A stretch of 64,000 nt of DNA from Eriocheir sinensis (taxonomy: Eukaryota; Arthropoda; Malacostraca; Decapoda; Varunidae). A program made the position numbers and the translations under genes. The first letter of the stretch is position 1; the number at the start of each line of letters is the position of its first letter. Below are positions 1 through 11,479 of the stretch, piece by piece. Location: contig NC_066512.1 in the NCBI RefSeq assembly GCF_024679095.1, positions 16,137,956 through 16,201,955 on the forward strand, written 5' to 3'. The notes beneath the pieces are model-generated. The model ran no database searches, was not told the origin of the DNA, and worked only from the letters and a program-made list of their open reading frames with translations.

Positions 1-58
1 AAAAGAGAAAAATGAAACTAATATATCAAGACGAAAAAGAATGGCGGGAAGTGAATGG

Positions 59-60
<2 letters not shown>

Positions 61-140
<80 letters not shown>
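61..140. repeat. (GA)n microsatellite
   Basis: Forty pure GA units. The first 60 bases of the window before it hold nothing recognisable. Confidence 0.98.
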
Positions 141-143
<3 letters not shown>

Positions 144-487
144 AGCTGTAACGAATTCCTTGTTTTTCGGCGGAGAAGGATAGGAGGGAGAGAGAGAAAG
201 GAGGAATAAAGGAGAGAAGGAAGGAAGAGATAAAGGTAACAAGGTGGGAGAGGAAAAGATGGGAAGGAAAGAGGAGAGTGGAGATAAAAGGGGAGAGAGA
301 AGGGAAGGAGAGAAGGGGAAGTGAGGGGATACATTTGAGGGGAGGGGTTGGGAGATAAGAGGGAAGAGGAAGAGAAAGAAGAGCCCGAGCGATAGATTGT
401 TGGAGGAGGAGGAGGAAGAAGAGGAGGAGGAGGAGGAGGAGGAAGGGGAGGAGGAGGAGGAAGAGGAGGAGGAGGAGGAGGAGGAGG
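141..487. repeat. Purine-rich stretch ending in a (GGA)n array
   Basis: Nearly all A and G on the plus strand from about 180. From about 401 to 487 it becomes a GGA/GAA trinucleotide array. Read on the minus strand it gives Ser-, Leu- and Pro-rich frames, which are low-complexity artefacts. Confidence 0.9.
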
Positions 488-562
488 TAGTGTTTGTCAT
501 CACTTCTCTCCACTTATTTTTTTTTGTCTATTCGCTTTGTCTCGCATGTAATCTAAGTACCT

Positions 563-565
<3 letters not shown>

Positions 566-623
<58 letters not shown>
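566..623. repeat. (GA)n microsatellite
   Basis: Pure GA dinucleotide tract of about 29 units. Confidence 0.98.
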
Positions 624-625
<2 letters not shown>

Positions 626-668
626 CAATTAGTTCCGTCTAGTGATTTGAAAGTAGAAAATGTTAATT

Positions 669-796
<128 letters not shown>

Positions 797-869
797 ACGA
801 GCGCTTAGTTCTCAAAAAAAAAAAAAAAACTTACACGGTTTGATGCATGTGTGGAATTTCTCCTGACAC

Positions 870-1440
870 ATAGTTTCTTACATCCCCCCTTCTTCCCTCC
901 CTCTTTCCCTCTCTATCTCCCTTTTCTCCCTCCTTTCCATCTTCAGCTTCCTTCTCTCCCTCCCTTCCTTACAGCTTTCTTCTCTCCTTCCTCCTCCTCC
1001 CCTTCTTCTCTCTCTCCCTTCCCTCCCTCATCTTCATCTTCCTTCTCTCCTTCCTCTACCGCTCTAACTTCCTTCTTTCCCTTCTTTCCCTCCCTATCTT
1101 CCCTCTCTCCTTTCCCTCCCTCATCTCCGTCTCTCATTTCTCCTTCCTCTCCTTCTCTAACTTCTTTCCCTCCCTATCTTCCCTCTCTCCCTTCCCTCCT
1201 TCATCTTCATCTTCCTTCTCTCCCTCCTCTCCCTCTCTAACTTCCTTCTTTCCCTTCTTTCTCTCCTTCCCTCTCTCCCTTCCCTCCATCATCTCCATCT
1301 TCCCTCTGTCCCCCCTCTCCCTTTCTAACCTCCTTCTCTCCCTCCTCTCCCTCTCTATCTCCCTTCCTTTCCTCCCTGCTTCCTCTCCCTCATCCCTCTT
1401 CCCGTCACCCGTGCCCTCACCCCTCTCCGTCACCCCTTAC
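870..1440. repeat. Polypyrimidine block with degenerate CTTCCTTCTCTC-type repeats
   Basis: About 570 bp almost devoid of purines on the plus strand, built from loosely repeated phrases such as TTCCCTCCCTATCTTCCC. Frames on both strands are open only because of composition. No gene is seen. Confidence 0.85.
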
Positions 1441-1794
1441 ACCCCACATATATCACGTGCACAGAGCAGCCTCATACCCCATAAGTCTCATGTTCATTGC
1501 CAGCCATTACGCCGGTCCTTTTAGTCACTTTTTGTCGTACTTCATTTATCTCTGTTTCCTGTTTTTATTTATTTTCCTTTTTACTCACTGTACCCTTCCT
1601 TCCTTATACTAATGATTTTTTTTAGTTTTTTCAAGTTTACTTTCTTTCCACTCTTCATAAGGTCTCATATTCCACACATTTCTTTGCTATTTTCATTTAT
1701 CATTTCTTGTCAGGCTTATCTTCTTTTCCTTTAGCTCCCCTTCTTCCTCATGTAAGTATTTTGTCCATTTAAACAGCAGGCCACCAGACCGTCA

Positions 1795-2090
1795 ATTAGT
1801 CAGTCAGTCGTTTAGCAAGTCAGTCTTTCTGCAGGTTACTTTACGGTCTCTTAGTCAACCAGAAACCGTCAGTCAATCATGCAGCCACTCGGTCTTTTTT
1901 TTATATTATCTCACAGTCAACCAGAGTCAGTCAGTCATTCTTTGGCCATGCCACCTCATCAGTCAATCAATCAATCAGTCAGTCAATCAGTTCGTGTTTA
2001 CTGATAGTGTTATCTCATCAGTCAGTCAGTTAGTCAGTATGTCAGTTAGTGTTTAGTGTCAGTGGTACTTCATCAGACAGTCAATCATTT
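1795..2090. repeat. Degenerate CAGT/CAAT tetranucleotide repeat
   Basis: Phrases such as CAGTCAGTCAATCAGTCAGT recur through about 300 bp with substitutions and interruptions, an old decayed tetranucleotide array. The flanks 1441-1794 and 2126-2510 are unique-looking, AT-rich sequence without a recognisable feature. Confidence 0.75.
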
Positions 2091-2513
2091 AGTTTTTTTT
2101 TTTTTTGTGTGTGTGTGTGTGTATGTATCTCTTCATCTCTCCTACATCGCAAAAAGGGCCAAGCCAAGGTCCAACTCTTCATATCCTTCCTTCTTTTTTT
2201 CTCCCTCTTCCTCGTCTTTAGCTATTTGCATGAAGGTTACGCTGTGCTGCTGTACCCCAGTGAATATTAATAATGCGAAGGTTGCGTATCCAGGAAACTA
2301 AGCGCAAGAATAAAAAGAAACCATTCGTCATCTCTTGGAAGTAGTTTTAATTTTAATGGCGGCGACGACGAAAAAGTAATTATTTTCATTATTTCGGTTC
2401 ATGTTTATGGCGACGTTTTCATCTGCGTGGGATCAAGTGTTTTATAATTTCTCCGCTCTCTCTTGTTTCTATTTTTCTTTTATTGTTATTTTCTGCGTAT
2501 ATAGTCGTATTCC

Positions 2514-2514
2514 A

Positions 2515-2546
<32 letters not shown>

Positions 2547-2754
2547 ACACACACGCAAACAAATAACTTATCTTGTTGATCTCTGTTAAGTAAGTGTAAG
2601 GGGGAGGAGGAGGACGAGGAGGAGGAGGAGGAGGAGGAGGAGGAGGAGGAGGTGGAAGCTGTTAGGTCACGTGATCCACTACAGGTCAAGGAAGGACAAC
2701 AACAACAACAACAACAACAGGTCATGAAGGGAAGAGAGATTGATGACCAAAAGA

Positions 2755-2798
<44 letters not shown>

Positions 2799-2819
2799 GT
2801 TACAGGCCAAAATCTTCCT

Positions 2820-2850
<31 letters not shown>
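2514..2850. repeat. Compound cluster: (CA)n, (GGA)n, (CAA)n, (GA)n, (TC)n
   Basis: Five different simple repeats lie within 340 bp: CA at 2514-2554, GGA at 2608-2652, CAA at about 2699-2719, GA at about 2757-2793 and TC at 2824-2850. The last two are inverted relative to one another. Confidence 0.95.
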
Positions 2851-2989
2851 CTTCCCCCCTCTCTCCCTCCCCCATTCCCCCCCTCTCATCAGTGCAAGAA
2901 CAAGCCCTGGACCAAGACGGGGCCAAGAATGTATGCGGACAACCTTGAGGGACTGGCAGGGACTCGAGCGGTACTTTAAAACATTGCGC

Positions 2990-3380
2990 TATTGTTCCTG
3001 CGTCTGCCTGTTCTTGCTGTGTCTGTCTGGCTAGCTGGGTGGGTGGTTGGGTGCTGGGTGGGTGGGTGGATGGGTGGTTGGGTGAGCGTGTGGGTGGCTG
3101 TCTTTAATCTCTTGGCTTGTCTTCCTGGTTGTTAGTTTTGGTTTTGTCTACATTCATTTTTTTCTCTTTTCTTGGTTTCGTCTTGGAATTTCTGTTTTAT
3201 GTTTTTTTTCTTTTCATTTTTGCTTTGTTATGATTTGGTTTTGCTTCCTCTCCTTTTCCCTTTTTTTTTTGGCTTTCTTATCTTCCTTTTTATAGCTTTT
3301 CTTTCTTTTTCTCTTTTTCTTTCTTTTTCTTCTTTTTTTCTTTCATTTATTCATTCTTTATTTCGCTATCAGTCTAAGTC
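2990..3380. repeat. GGTGGGTG-rich stretch followed by T-rich sequence
   Basis: Positions 3030-3095 repeat GGTGGGTGG-like phrases with guanine runs of three. Positions 3140-3380 are T-rich with TTTC repeats. No gene is seen. Confidence 0.65.
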
Positions 3381-3381
3381 G

Positions 3382-3386
<5 letters not shown>

Positions 3387-3427
<41 letters not shown>
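3387..3427. repeat. (GT)n microsatellite
   Basis: About 20 pure GT units. Confidence 0.97.
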
Positions 3428-3428
<1 letters not shown>

Positions 3429-3560
3429 GGACAGCAGACACAAACATTAAAGGTAACGGGGTGGTGTTTTAAAAATAATATGTGCGTGCGTGTTTGTTTT
3501 AAATATTTTCACACCCTGGTTTGGAAGGTTTGAACAGCTATACTCTGCCCTTTTTGTTGG

Positions 3561-3862
3561 CGGTGGTAGTGGGGGTGGTGGCGGTGGTTGTGGTGGTGGT
3601 GATGTCGTTAATGGTGGTGATGATGGTGATGCTGGTGGTAATGATGTTGGCAGTGGGCACAAAAACCTACTGATTGGCAAGGATATCAGAATTTAATGAT
3701 GCATTGTTATACGTCTCTAATTTACACCCCGGGGAAAGAAAATAGAAAACGTAATTTGACCAAAAATGGAGAAAGTAACAATGTGAACTGAACCACCACC
3801 ACCAATATCCCCCTCCACAACCACCACCAATATCCTCCTCCACCCCCACCACCACCACCGCT
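3561..3862. repeat. Degenerate GGT array and facing CCA array
   Basis: GGT/GAT trinucleotides occupy 3561-3660 and CCA trinucleotides 3787-3862, so the two blocks are inverted copies of one motif class about 130 bp apart. Positions 3863-4130 after them hold unique sequence with no recognised feature. Confidence 0.8.
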
Positions 3863-4139
3863 AAAGTCACTAATATCCGTCACTACCCCGCTGCAAACAT
3901 GTCATTAAACCGTTCACTTATTATTAAAGAATCGCTTCGCACAGTCAGCCTCATCATCCCCGACCACCGTCATTATCGCTTTTAGGAACAATCAACGACG
4001 GAATTTACAACCGATAACCAGCAGCTTGTCGTCGTTATTACCATTGGCGGGAGTTGAATTTAATGAGCGTGGGATGAGTGGTCGCCGCCAGCACCGAGCG
4101 GGCAAAACATAACAAGACATCACGACATAACCTGAGACA

Positions 4140-4346
4140 AGACTACTGCCACCACGACCACCACTACCACTACGACCACGCCTACGACCACGACCTCCAG
4201 TACCACGATTACGACTACGACTATGAGTACCACCACAAATAACACCACGATTACCACAACCACCAGGATTAACACCACGACTACCACTACCACTACCACG
4301 ACCACCACTACGACCACCACGACGACTACCACGACTACCACGACCA
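4140..4346. repeat. ACC/ACG/ACT degenerate trinucleotide array
   Basis: Some 70 consecutive trinucleotides of the form ACN. Read on the plus strand this is poly-Thr and on the minus strand poly-Val, so the long frames here are not evidence of a gene. Confidence 0.93.
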
Positions 4347-4454
4347 TGATTCTTCTTGTTAGCGTTATTTATTTATTAGCTGTTGAGTTCAGTGTCTATA
4401 GTTTTTTGTGTGTGTTTGTTTTCGCGAGTGGTCTTCGTTCTTCCTTAATTAGTT

Positions 4455-4735
4455 TCTCAGTCTTCTTCTTCCTCTTCTTCCTCCTCCTCCTCCTCCTCCT
4501 CCTCCTAATTTTATTGTTGAGTTGTGTGTCTTTATTTTTGTTTTCTGGTTTATTTACACGTGTTCTTCGTTCTCCCTTTATTTCTTTCTCATTCTTCTTC
4601 TTCTCTCCTCCTCCTCCTCCTCCTCCTCCTCCTCCTCCTCCGCTGTCAGCCTCTCCATCACACCAGCTCTCTCATTAATCACATCCCGCGCCTCGTTTCC
4701 TGCTGGGCTGAGTGGCGTGTCATGTGGGTGCCCCC

Positions 4736-4768
<33 letters not shown>
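4455..4768. repeat. Two (CTC)n arrays and a (CA)n tract
   Basis: CTC trinucleotides at about 4470-4506 and 4606-4642, each preceded by the same GTGTTC-TTCGTTCTCC-like lead-in, suggest an old duplication of about 135 bp. A CA tract follows at 4738-4767. Confidence 0.85.
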
Positions 4769-4771
<3 letters not shown>

Positions 4772-4878
4772 CATTACGCACACACAAATGCATTACGCAC
4801 ACACACTAATGCATACTAACACTTGAATTGATACTGATGCTAATTTCTCCTTTTTTTCCTTTCGTGACTTTCTTTTCC

Positions 4879-4944
<66 letters not shown>
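4879..4944. repeat. (TTG)n microsatellite
   Basis: About 22 pure TTG units passing directly into a TTC array. Confidence 0.98.
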
Positions 4945-4946
<2 letters not shown>

Positions 4947-5167
4947 CTTCTTCTTCTTCTTCTTCTTCTTCTTCTTCTTCTTCTTCTTCTTCTTCTTCTT
5001 CTTCTTCTTCTTCTTCTTCTTCTTCTTCTTCTTCTTCTTCTTCTTCTTCTTCTTCTTCTTCTTCTTCTTCTTCTTCTTCTTCTTCTTCTTCTTCTTCTTC
5101 TTCTTCTTCTTCTTCTTCTTCTTCTTCTTCTTCTTCTTCTTCTTCTTCTTCTTCTTCTTCTTCTTCT
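4945..5167. repeat. (TTC)n / (GAA)n array, about 74 units
   Basis: 223 bp of uninterrupted TTC. It is the longest pure trinucleotide array in the window. GAA·TTC tracts of this length are known to form intramolecular triplexes. Poly-Phe/Lys/Arg/Leu frames across it are artefacts. Confidence 0.99.
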
Positions 5168-5400
5168 CCGTTGATTCTTTCCCTTCATTCTTTCTTTCCT
5201 TCCGTTCTCTCATCTTTCGTTAACTTTATTTTCTCCATTTTTGTTTTATTTTCTTATTATTATTTTCTCTTTAACATTCATTCATTCTTTTATTCATTCA
5301 TTCATTCTAACATCAATATTTTCTTTATCTATGTGTTTTCCGGCTTCAGAGAGAGAGAGAGAGAGAGACAGACACACAGAGAGACAGACAGAGAACATCA
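5168..5400. repeat. T-rich sequence with (TTCA)n and short (GA)n
   Basis: ATTCATTCATTC phrases at about 5275-5310 and a GA tract at 5348-5368. No gene is seen. Confidence 0.75.
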
Positions 5401-5479
5401 AGGGGGCAGGAAAGTGGTGGTATTCGAAGGCGACCAGACCATAACGAGTGTACAAGATTAGGTCTGTGTCTCGGCGGCA

Positions 5480-6010
5480 GCATCTCTCCTAACACACACT
5501 CCTGGGATGGTGTGTGGGCGATGCGTGTGAATGCTGGAGTATATGTATGTTGTAGGAGAGTTTTGGGGATGTAGAAGGGTTTTGGGTGTATGTTAGGGGT
5601 GTAGGAAGCTCAGTGGTGTGTGTAAGGGTATTGTGTGATGAGGTGTCCGTGAGGGAGGATGTACGTATGTGTGTGTGAATGCTAGCTAGAATGTGTTATG
5701 GGAGGGAGAGTTTTGGGGATGTAGAGGGCTTTGGGGTGTATGTTAAGGGTGTAGGATGCTCAGGGATGTGTAAGAGTGTATGTGTGGAGGGGTTATGTGT
5801 ATAGGGTGAGTGGAAGCATGTTGGTGGTAAGCTACATATGTGTGTGGTTAGTGCTAGTTTCGGTGATGGGGATGTACAGGGGCGTTGGATGTGTAGAGTT
5901 CAGGGGTGTGTGAGGGACTGAGGGTGTATGTGTGATGGGGAGTATGTGTGAATGGGGTGTGGGAGTTTGTGTTAATGGGTGTCAGGGTAAGCTACGTATG
6001 TGTGAAGGGA
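5480..6010. repeat. Degenerate GT-rich tandem repeat, unit about 150-160 bp
   Basis: The phrases GAGAGTTTTGGGGATGTAGA and GGGTGTATGTTA recur near 5557 and 5707, with a third, more decayed copy near 5860. The block is strongly G- and T-biased on the plus strand. Confidence 0.75.
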
Positions 6011-6152
6011 TGCATTTGTAGTGGAGTCGTGGTTGGGGGCTGTTAAAAAAGTGTTGGAGATATTTCTTTTATTTATTTCTATATTAACTTATTTATTTAT
6101 GTATTTTATTTATCTTTTTTTTTCTGTCTTTCTGTCTATTTTTCTTTCTTTC

Positions 6153-6241
<89 letters not shown>
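6153..6241. repeat. (GT)n microsatellite
   Basis: About 44 pure GT units. Confidence 0.98.
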
Positions 6242-6245
<4 letters not shown>

Positions 6246-6318
6246 GATTATGTTAATAAGGCCGGGCTCGGAGTCACTTAGAGCCTGATCTAACGAGTGT
6301 GAGAACAGGTTAGAAGTA

Positions 6319-6460
<142 letters not shown>

Positions 6461-6461
6461 G

Positions 6462-6590
6462 TGACATCCATCCATCCATCCAGTCAGTCACGCACTCAAC
6501 CAACTAACCATTCAGTCAGCCAGTCAGTCAACCAAACATAACCCCGCCGGTCACACACTCGATCATCCATTCATCCAGTCTATCAAGCCA
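6462..6590. repeat. Degenerate CATC/CAGT/CAAC tetranucleotide repeat
   Basis: CATCCATCCATC is followed by CAGTCAGTCA and CAACCAACTAACC phrases. It is the same kind of decayed tetranucleotide tract as at 1795-2090. Confidence 0.75.
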
Positions 6591-6754
6591 TAGAAGGGAG
6601 ACTGAAGAGGTTTCGTGTCAAGTTGTTATTCGCCAAAGGGAAGGAAAGGAAGGACTACTACACAATCTTAAGGAAGAAAAAGATGGTAATAAAGGAAGAA
6701 AACATAAATACCTTCAAAAGAGAGGCTGTGAAGATAATAATTCGACGAACATGC

Positions 6755-6852
6755 CTTTATTTTTATAGCGAAGGAAACTGCTCAAGGGCAAGAAGCTAAG
6801 AAATAAAAAAACGAAAAAGTCTGAACAGCAAAAAAGCCCGCCTCTGATGCCC
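6755..6852 (+). repeat. Dispersed short repeat, family 2, copy 1
   Basis: Contains GAAACTGCTCAAGGGCAAGA, an A-rich middle and AAAAAAGCCCGCC. The same ordered blocks occur at 42794-42922 and 46322-46428 in the same orientation, so this is an interspersed repeat, SINE-like in size. No pol III box was recognised. Confidence 0.7.
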
Positions 6853-7220
6853 GACACATTCTTTCCCTCCCCATTAACTCACTCACTTGACTCACTAACA
6901 ACTCAATTCATCTCAGAGCAACTAACCAAGCATAGTGTCACGCAACCAACACCCTGAACGCCCCTCCCAGACACCCCGAGGCAGCCTAACACCAACACAC
7001 CCGCCTCCGCCACCTCCCAGGGCCGGCCGGGGGAAGGGTAAGGGCCGGGTAGACATCTTGACGTCTCTGTAAGGCCGGAGTGGACAATGGCGGGACATTC
7101 TGAGCGACGTCTTAATAGCCCCGCTCAGAGTGTGGTATTGATGGCCGATTGTGTCGACTCCAAACTGACTCGAAATCTATAAGGGAACCAGAGTCCCCGG
7201 GGAGGTGTCGCGTCTGAGGA
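6853..7220. other. Unique GC-moderate sequence, no gene recognised
   Basis: Non-repetitive sequence with a GC-rich patch near 7015-7050 (GGGCCGGCCGGGGG). Nothing further can be supported. Confidence 0.5.
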
Positions 7221-7405
7221 GAGGAGGAGGAGGAGGAAGATGACGATGAGGAGAAGGAAGACGACGAGGAAGTGGAAAAAGAGGAGGAGGAGGAGGAAGA
7301 CGCCGATGATGGGGGGCAGCAGTAAGAGGAGCACAACGAGGAGGAGGAGGAGATTGACGCTAAGGAGGAGGAGGAGGACGAAAAGGAGGACGAGGACGAG
7401 GGTAT
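7220..7405. repeat. Degenerate (GAG)n/(GAC)n array
   Basis: Trinucleotides GAG, GAA and GAC dominate, giving Arg- and Lys-rich plus frames and Ser/Leu-rich minus frames of no coding value. Confidence 0.85.
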
Positions 7406-9060
7406 ACCTATTGAGGGGAAGAGGGTATGGGGAGCCAGTAATGGGACAGCGATGGAATCCGGGTCGTCAGACAGGCGCGATGACCATACAAAGGAAAGGG
7501 AAGATCGGAGCCTGGGTCTTGAATTTCACCTAATCGTAAAATATGGCTCTGATTGTTTCAAGATTGGATTTCGTGCATCAGTATATTCCAATCGCTTTCA
7601 ATGGGTACTTGTGGTGATGGAGGCGTGACGTGTCTTGGATTATCTTTTTTTCTGTTAAACTTTTCAGTGAAGCATTGCGCAATCGTCCCTGTGTACTTTT
7701 GAATAACATGTCGCCTGTATACATATATAGATCGCTCACTTTCTAGCACCAACATGTTTTCTTTCTCTGCTACACGTTTATCCTCACCATTCTTTGCTCT
7801 TGTTCGTTCTTAATTCTTGCTCGGCGTCCGTTCGTTCAGTTACCAGCTCCAACACATTTTCCTTCTCTGCCACACGTGTCTCCTCATCATTCTAAGTTGC
7901 TGGAGTCTGGCGGCATCCCTCACGTGTGCCCGTCACCGTCATGTTGTTGCAGTGAGCGGCGCGCGTCATTGCTTGTAACCATTATGCGCAATTACCCTTA
8001 AGATGTTTGGCAGAGTTTCCTTTTCTTATATAAGAAGTAAAGTTTTCTTCTTGAGTGTAGGTCATAAATTCATAATCTGAAGAAAAAAAATAGAAATCGC
8101 AACACCTCAGAGAAACATCGGAATCCTCGCCAGAGGTCATGTGAGTCTTTACTAGCAAGGGCGTGCTCCCTCCATCATTATCTGTAACATATTTTCGGCC
8201 CATTGATTCTTATACTCTTAAAGTTTACTAACGCAAGCTGTAAACAAAATATAAGCACGTTGAAAATAATAATAATAATAATCATAGTGATGATGACGAT
8301 GATGATGATGACGTTAAGGAGTATCGTCTTAACAACAGCACCTCTTTGACCCTCCTCTACTATATTTATTTACCTCATGTGCCGACTCATGTTTGCTCAT
8401 TACTTTTACTTATTATCTCGACTCCCTTTCTTAAAAACTCCCAGCCTCCTCCGCCTGCATCTCCAGCACCGCCATAAGCCAACGTTTGTTAACCCGAAGC
8501 CTGCGATCCCTCACCTGGAAAGCGAGGTGCTGAAGGCGAGCTGAGGGCCACGCGGGCTTGAGAGAGGTGTAGGCAAGGAAGGACTAGTTGCTTATTCTGT
8601 GGGAAAGGTTCTCTGCGTGGGGAGTGACGTCATGAAGAAATATAGTCCTGCTTGTAGGCGGTAATTCTTGCTCCTGCTGGGAAGATTCTCGTCTCGTTAG
8701 GATGAGTTAGAGTTGTTCATAATCTGCTCATGCGCTTCGCTAAATACCCGCGACGTGACGTGCGTTCGGGCAGTGTCATGGCGCCGACCCTGCATGGCCA
8801 GACTCTAATGCTTTGTTTGTTCTTGAAAGCCGAGGTGACGTTTAGGAGCGATGTTTTCCTCGTGCTGATGGCAGTTTGTGGTCTTTCCCTGTACTACAAA
8901 TCGGGTGTTTAGTCTGTCTGAGTGCATGAATGTGGATTATAAACTGATTGGGTGTGTCTCGCGCGCCTTGTACTCGTTTCTAATTCCCTGCAGTACAAGT
9001 AAGGTTGATTCCGAGGCGAGAATATCACCTCATATTTGCTGTTTTCCTCCTTCGCTTCCT
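7406..9060. other. Mostly unique sequence without a recognised gene
   Basis: About 1.65 kb largely free of simple repeats (short AAT/GATGAT tract at 8265-8312). Two minus-strand open frames, 7755-7558 (65 codons) and 8203-7982 (73 codons), have balanced amino-acid composition, but neither matches a family I know and neither has clear splice or promoter context. A gene cannot be called. Confidence 0.4.
8625..8632. promoter_or_regulatory. Perfect CRE-type palindrome TGACGTCA
   Basis: The octamer matches the consensus CREB/ATF binding site and lies in a non-repetitive segment. One such octamer is expected about once per 65 kb by chance, so function is unproven. Confidence 0.2.
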
Positions 9061-9089
9061 CCTTCATGGGGTGAGGTTGGGCAATGATC

Positions 9090-10340
<1,251 letters not shown>

Positions 10341-10379
10341 CTCCTCCTCTTCCTCCTCCTCATTACCTGTGTCTTTTCT

Positions 10380-10660
10380 GTGTCCCATTTTTCCTCCCCT
10401 TCCTCCCTCTCCTCCTCCCCTTTCCCCGTTCCATTCTCTCCCTTTCCTGTATCCTACCTCCCCTTCCCCGTCTCTGTTTATCACCTCCCTTTTCCCCCTT
10501 CCATCCTCCGTTTTCCTTGTATCCTACCTTCCCTTTCCACCCCATTCTCTCCCTTTTCCTGTATCCTACCTCCCCTTTCCCCACTCCCATCTTCCCTTCT
10601 CTCTGTATCCAACCTTCCCTTCCCACCCCATTCTCCTTTCCCCTGATTCTCCCCTCCTCT
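10380..10660. repeat. Degenerate C/T-rich tandem repeat, unit about 45-55 bp
   Basis: The phrase TTTCCTGTATCCTACCTCCC recurs near 10446 and 10555, with variants near 10515 and 10605. All surrounding long frames derive from it. Confidence 0.75.
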
Positions 10661-10982
10661 CCTTCTCCGTCCCTTCTTACCCCCTGTGTCTGACCTCCCT
10701 TTCATCCTATCTCCACCCCTGTGTTTCACCTCCACCCCCCCCCCCAGACCCCAGTGCCCCCCCCCTCCTCAGCCTCTGGTCTTGGCGTCTTGTCGTATTT
10801 AGCCAAGCGTTAACATTGTGTTCCGCAAGTGGGAGTATTTTTTTTTTTTTTTCATCTCCGGATAGTGTCGTTGTGCTGTCTCCTAAGAACTCTATTTTTA
10901 CGGACAGTTTTCTCCAGCGTGTCATCGGAGCTAGGAAATGTTGTTCTTGATTTTGCTTGTAATATATAGTTTTGTTATGTCC

Positions 10983-10985
<3 letters not shown>

Positions 10986-11036
<51 letters not shown>
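10986..11036. repeat. (GT)n microsatellite
   Basis: About 25 GT units. A second short GT tract lies at 11077-11092. Confidence 0.97.
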
Positions 11037-11274
11037 GCTTGGAACTATTCATATATTTCTCCGATAATTTCATCCAGTGTGTGTGTGTGTGTTTGTTGGT
11101 TGTGTTCAGACCACTTGTTCTTGGGTCGGCGAGGCAATCTACCCGCCGAGTAATTGTTTTCCTCGTAGCTAAGGTCTAGATTTTTTTGTTTTATTATTTT
11201 TTTTCCGCGGTCGTTGTCATCATCCTCCCTTTCTCGAGCGTGTCTCCTCCGTCCTCACTGGTGCCTGACGCGAC

Positions 11275-11303
11275 GCCTTGCCTTGCCTTGCCTTGCCTTG
11301 CCT
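11275..11303. repeat. (CTTGC)n pentanucleotide repeat
   Basis: Five or so tandem CTTGC units. Confidence 0.9.
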
Positions 11304-11445
11304 CGCTGGGATGACTAACAGCTTTTTAGTTCGCTGCAAAGGTTCATGTGTTTATTTTCCTTTTTATCTTTTTACGTTTATTTTTTCAACCGTCTGGTCC
11401 GCGTCGCGTCACCGCTTAATTGGAGTCACACACTTTCTCTTGTGA

Positions 11446-11472
11446 CTCGTCGTCGTCGTCGTCGTCGTCGTC
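11446..11472. repeat. (GTC)n trinucleotide repeat
   Basis: Nine consecutive CGT/GTC units. Confidence 0.9.
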
Positions 11473-11479
11473 TTTTTCT

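Noticed and set aside
4793..5223. Poly-Arg, poly-Lys, poly-Phe and poly-Leu frames
   Set aside because: Direct translation of the (TTG)n-(TTC)n tract.
7558..7755. Possible transposase helix-turn-helix peptide on the minus strand
   Set aside because: A stretch with IAQCFTEKFNRKKDNPRHV looked suggestive, but no catalytic domain, terminal repeats or further similarity is visible.
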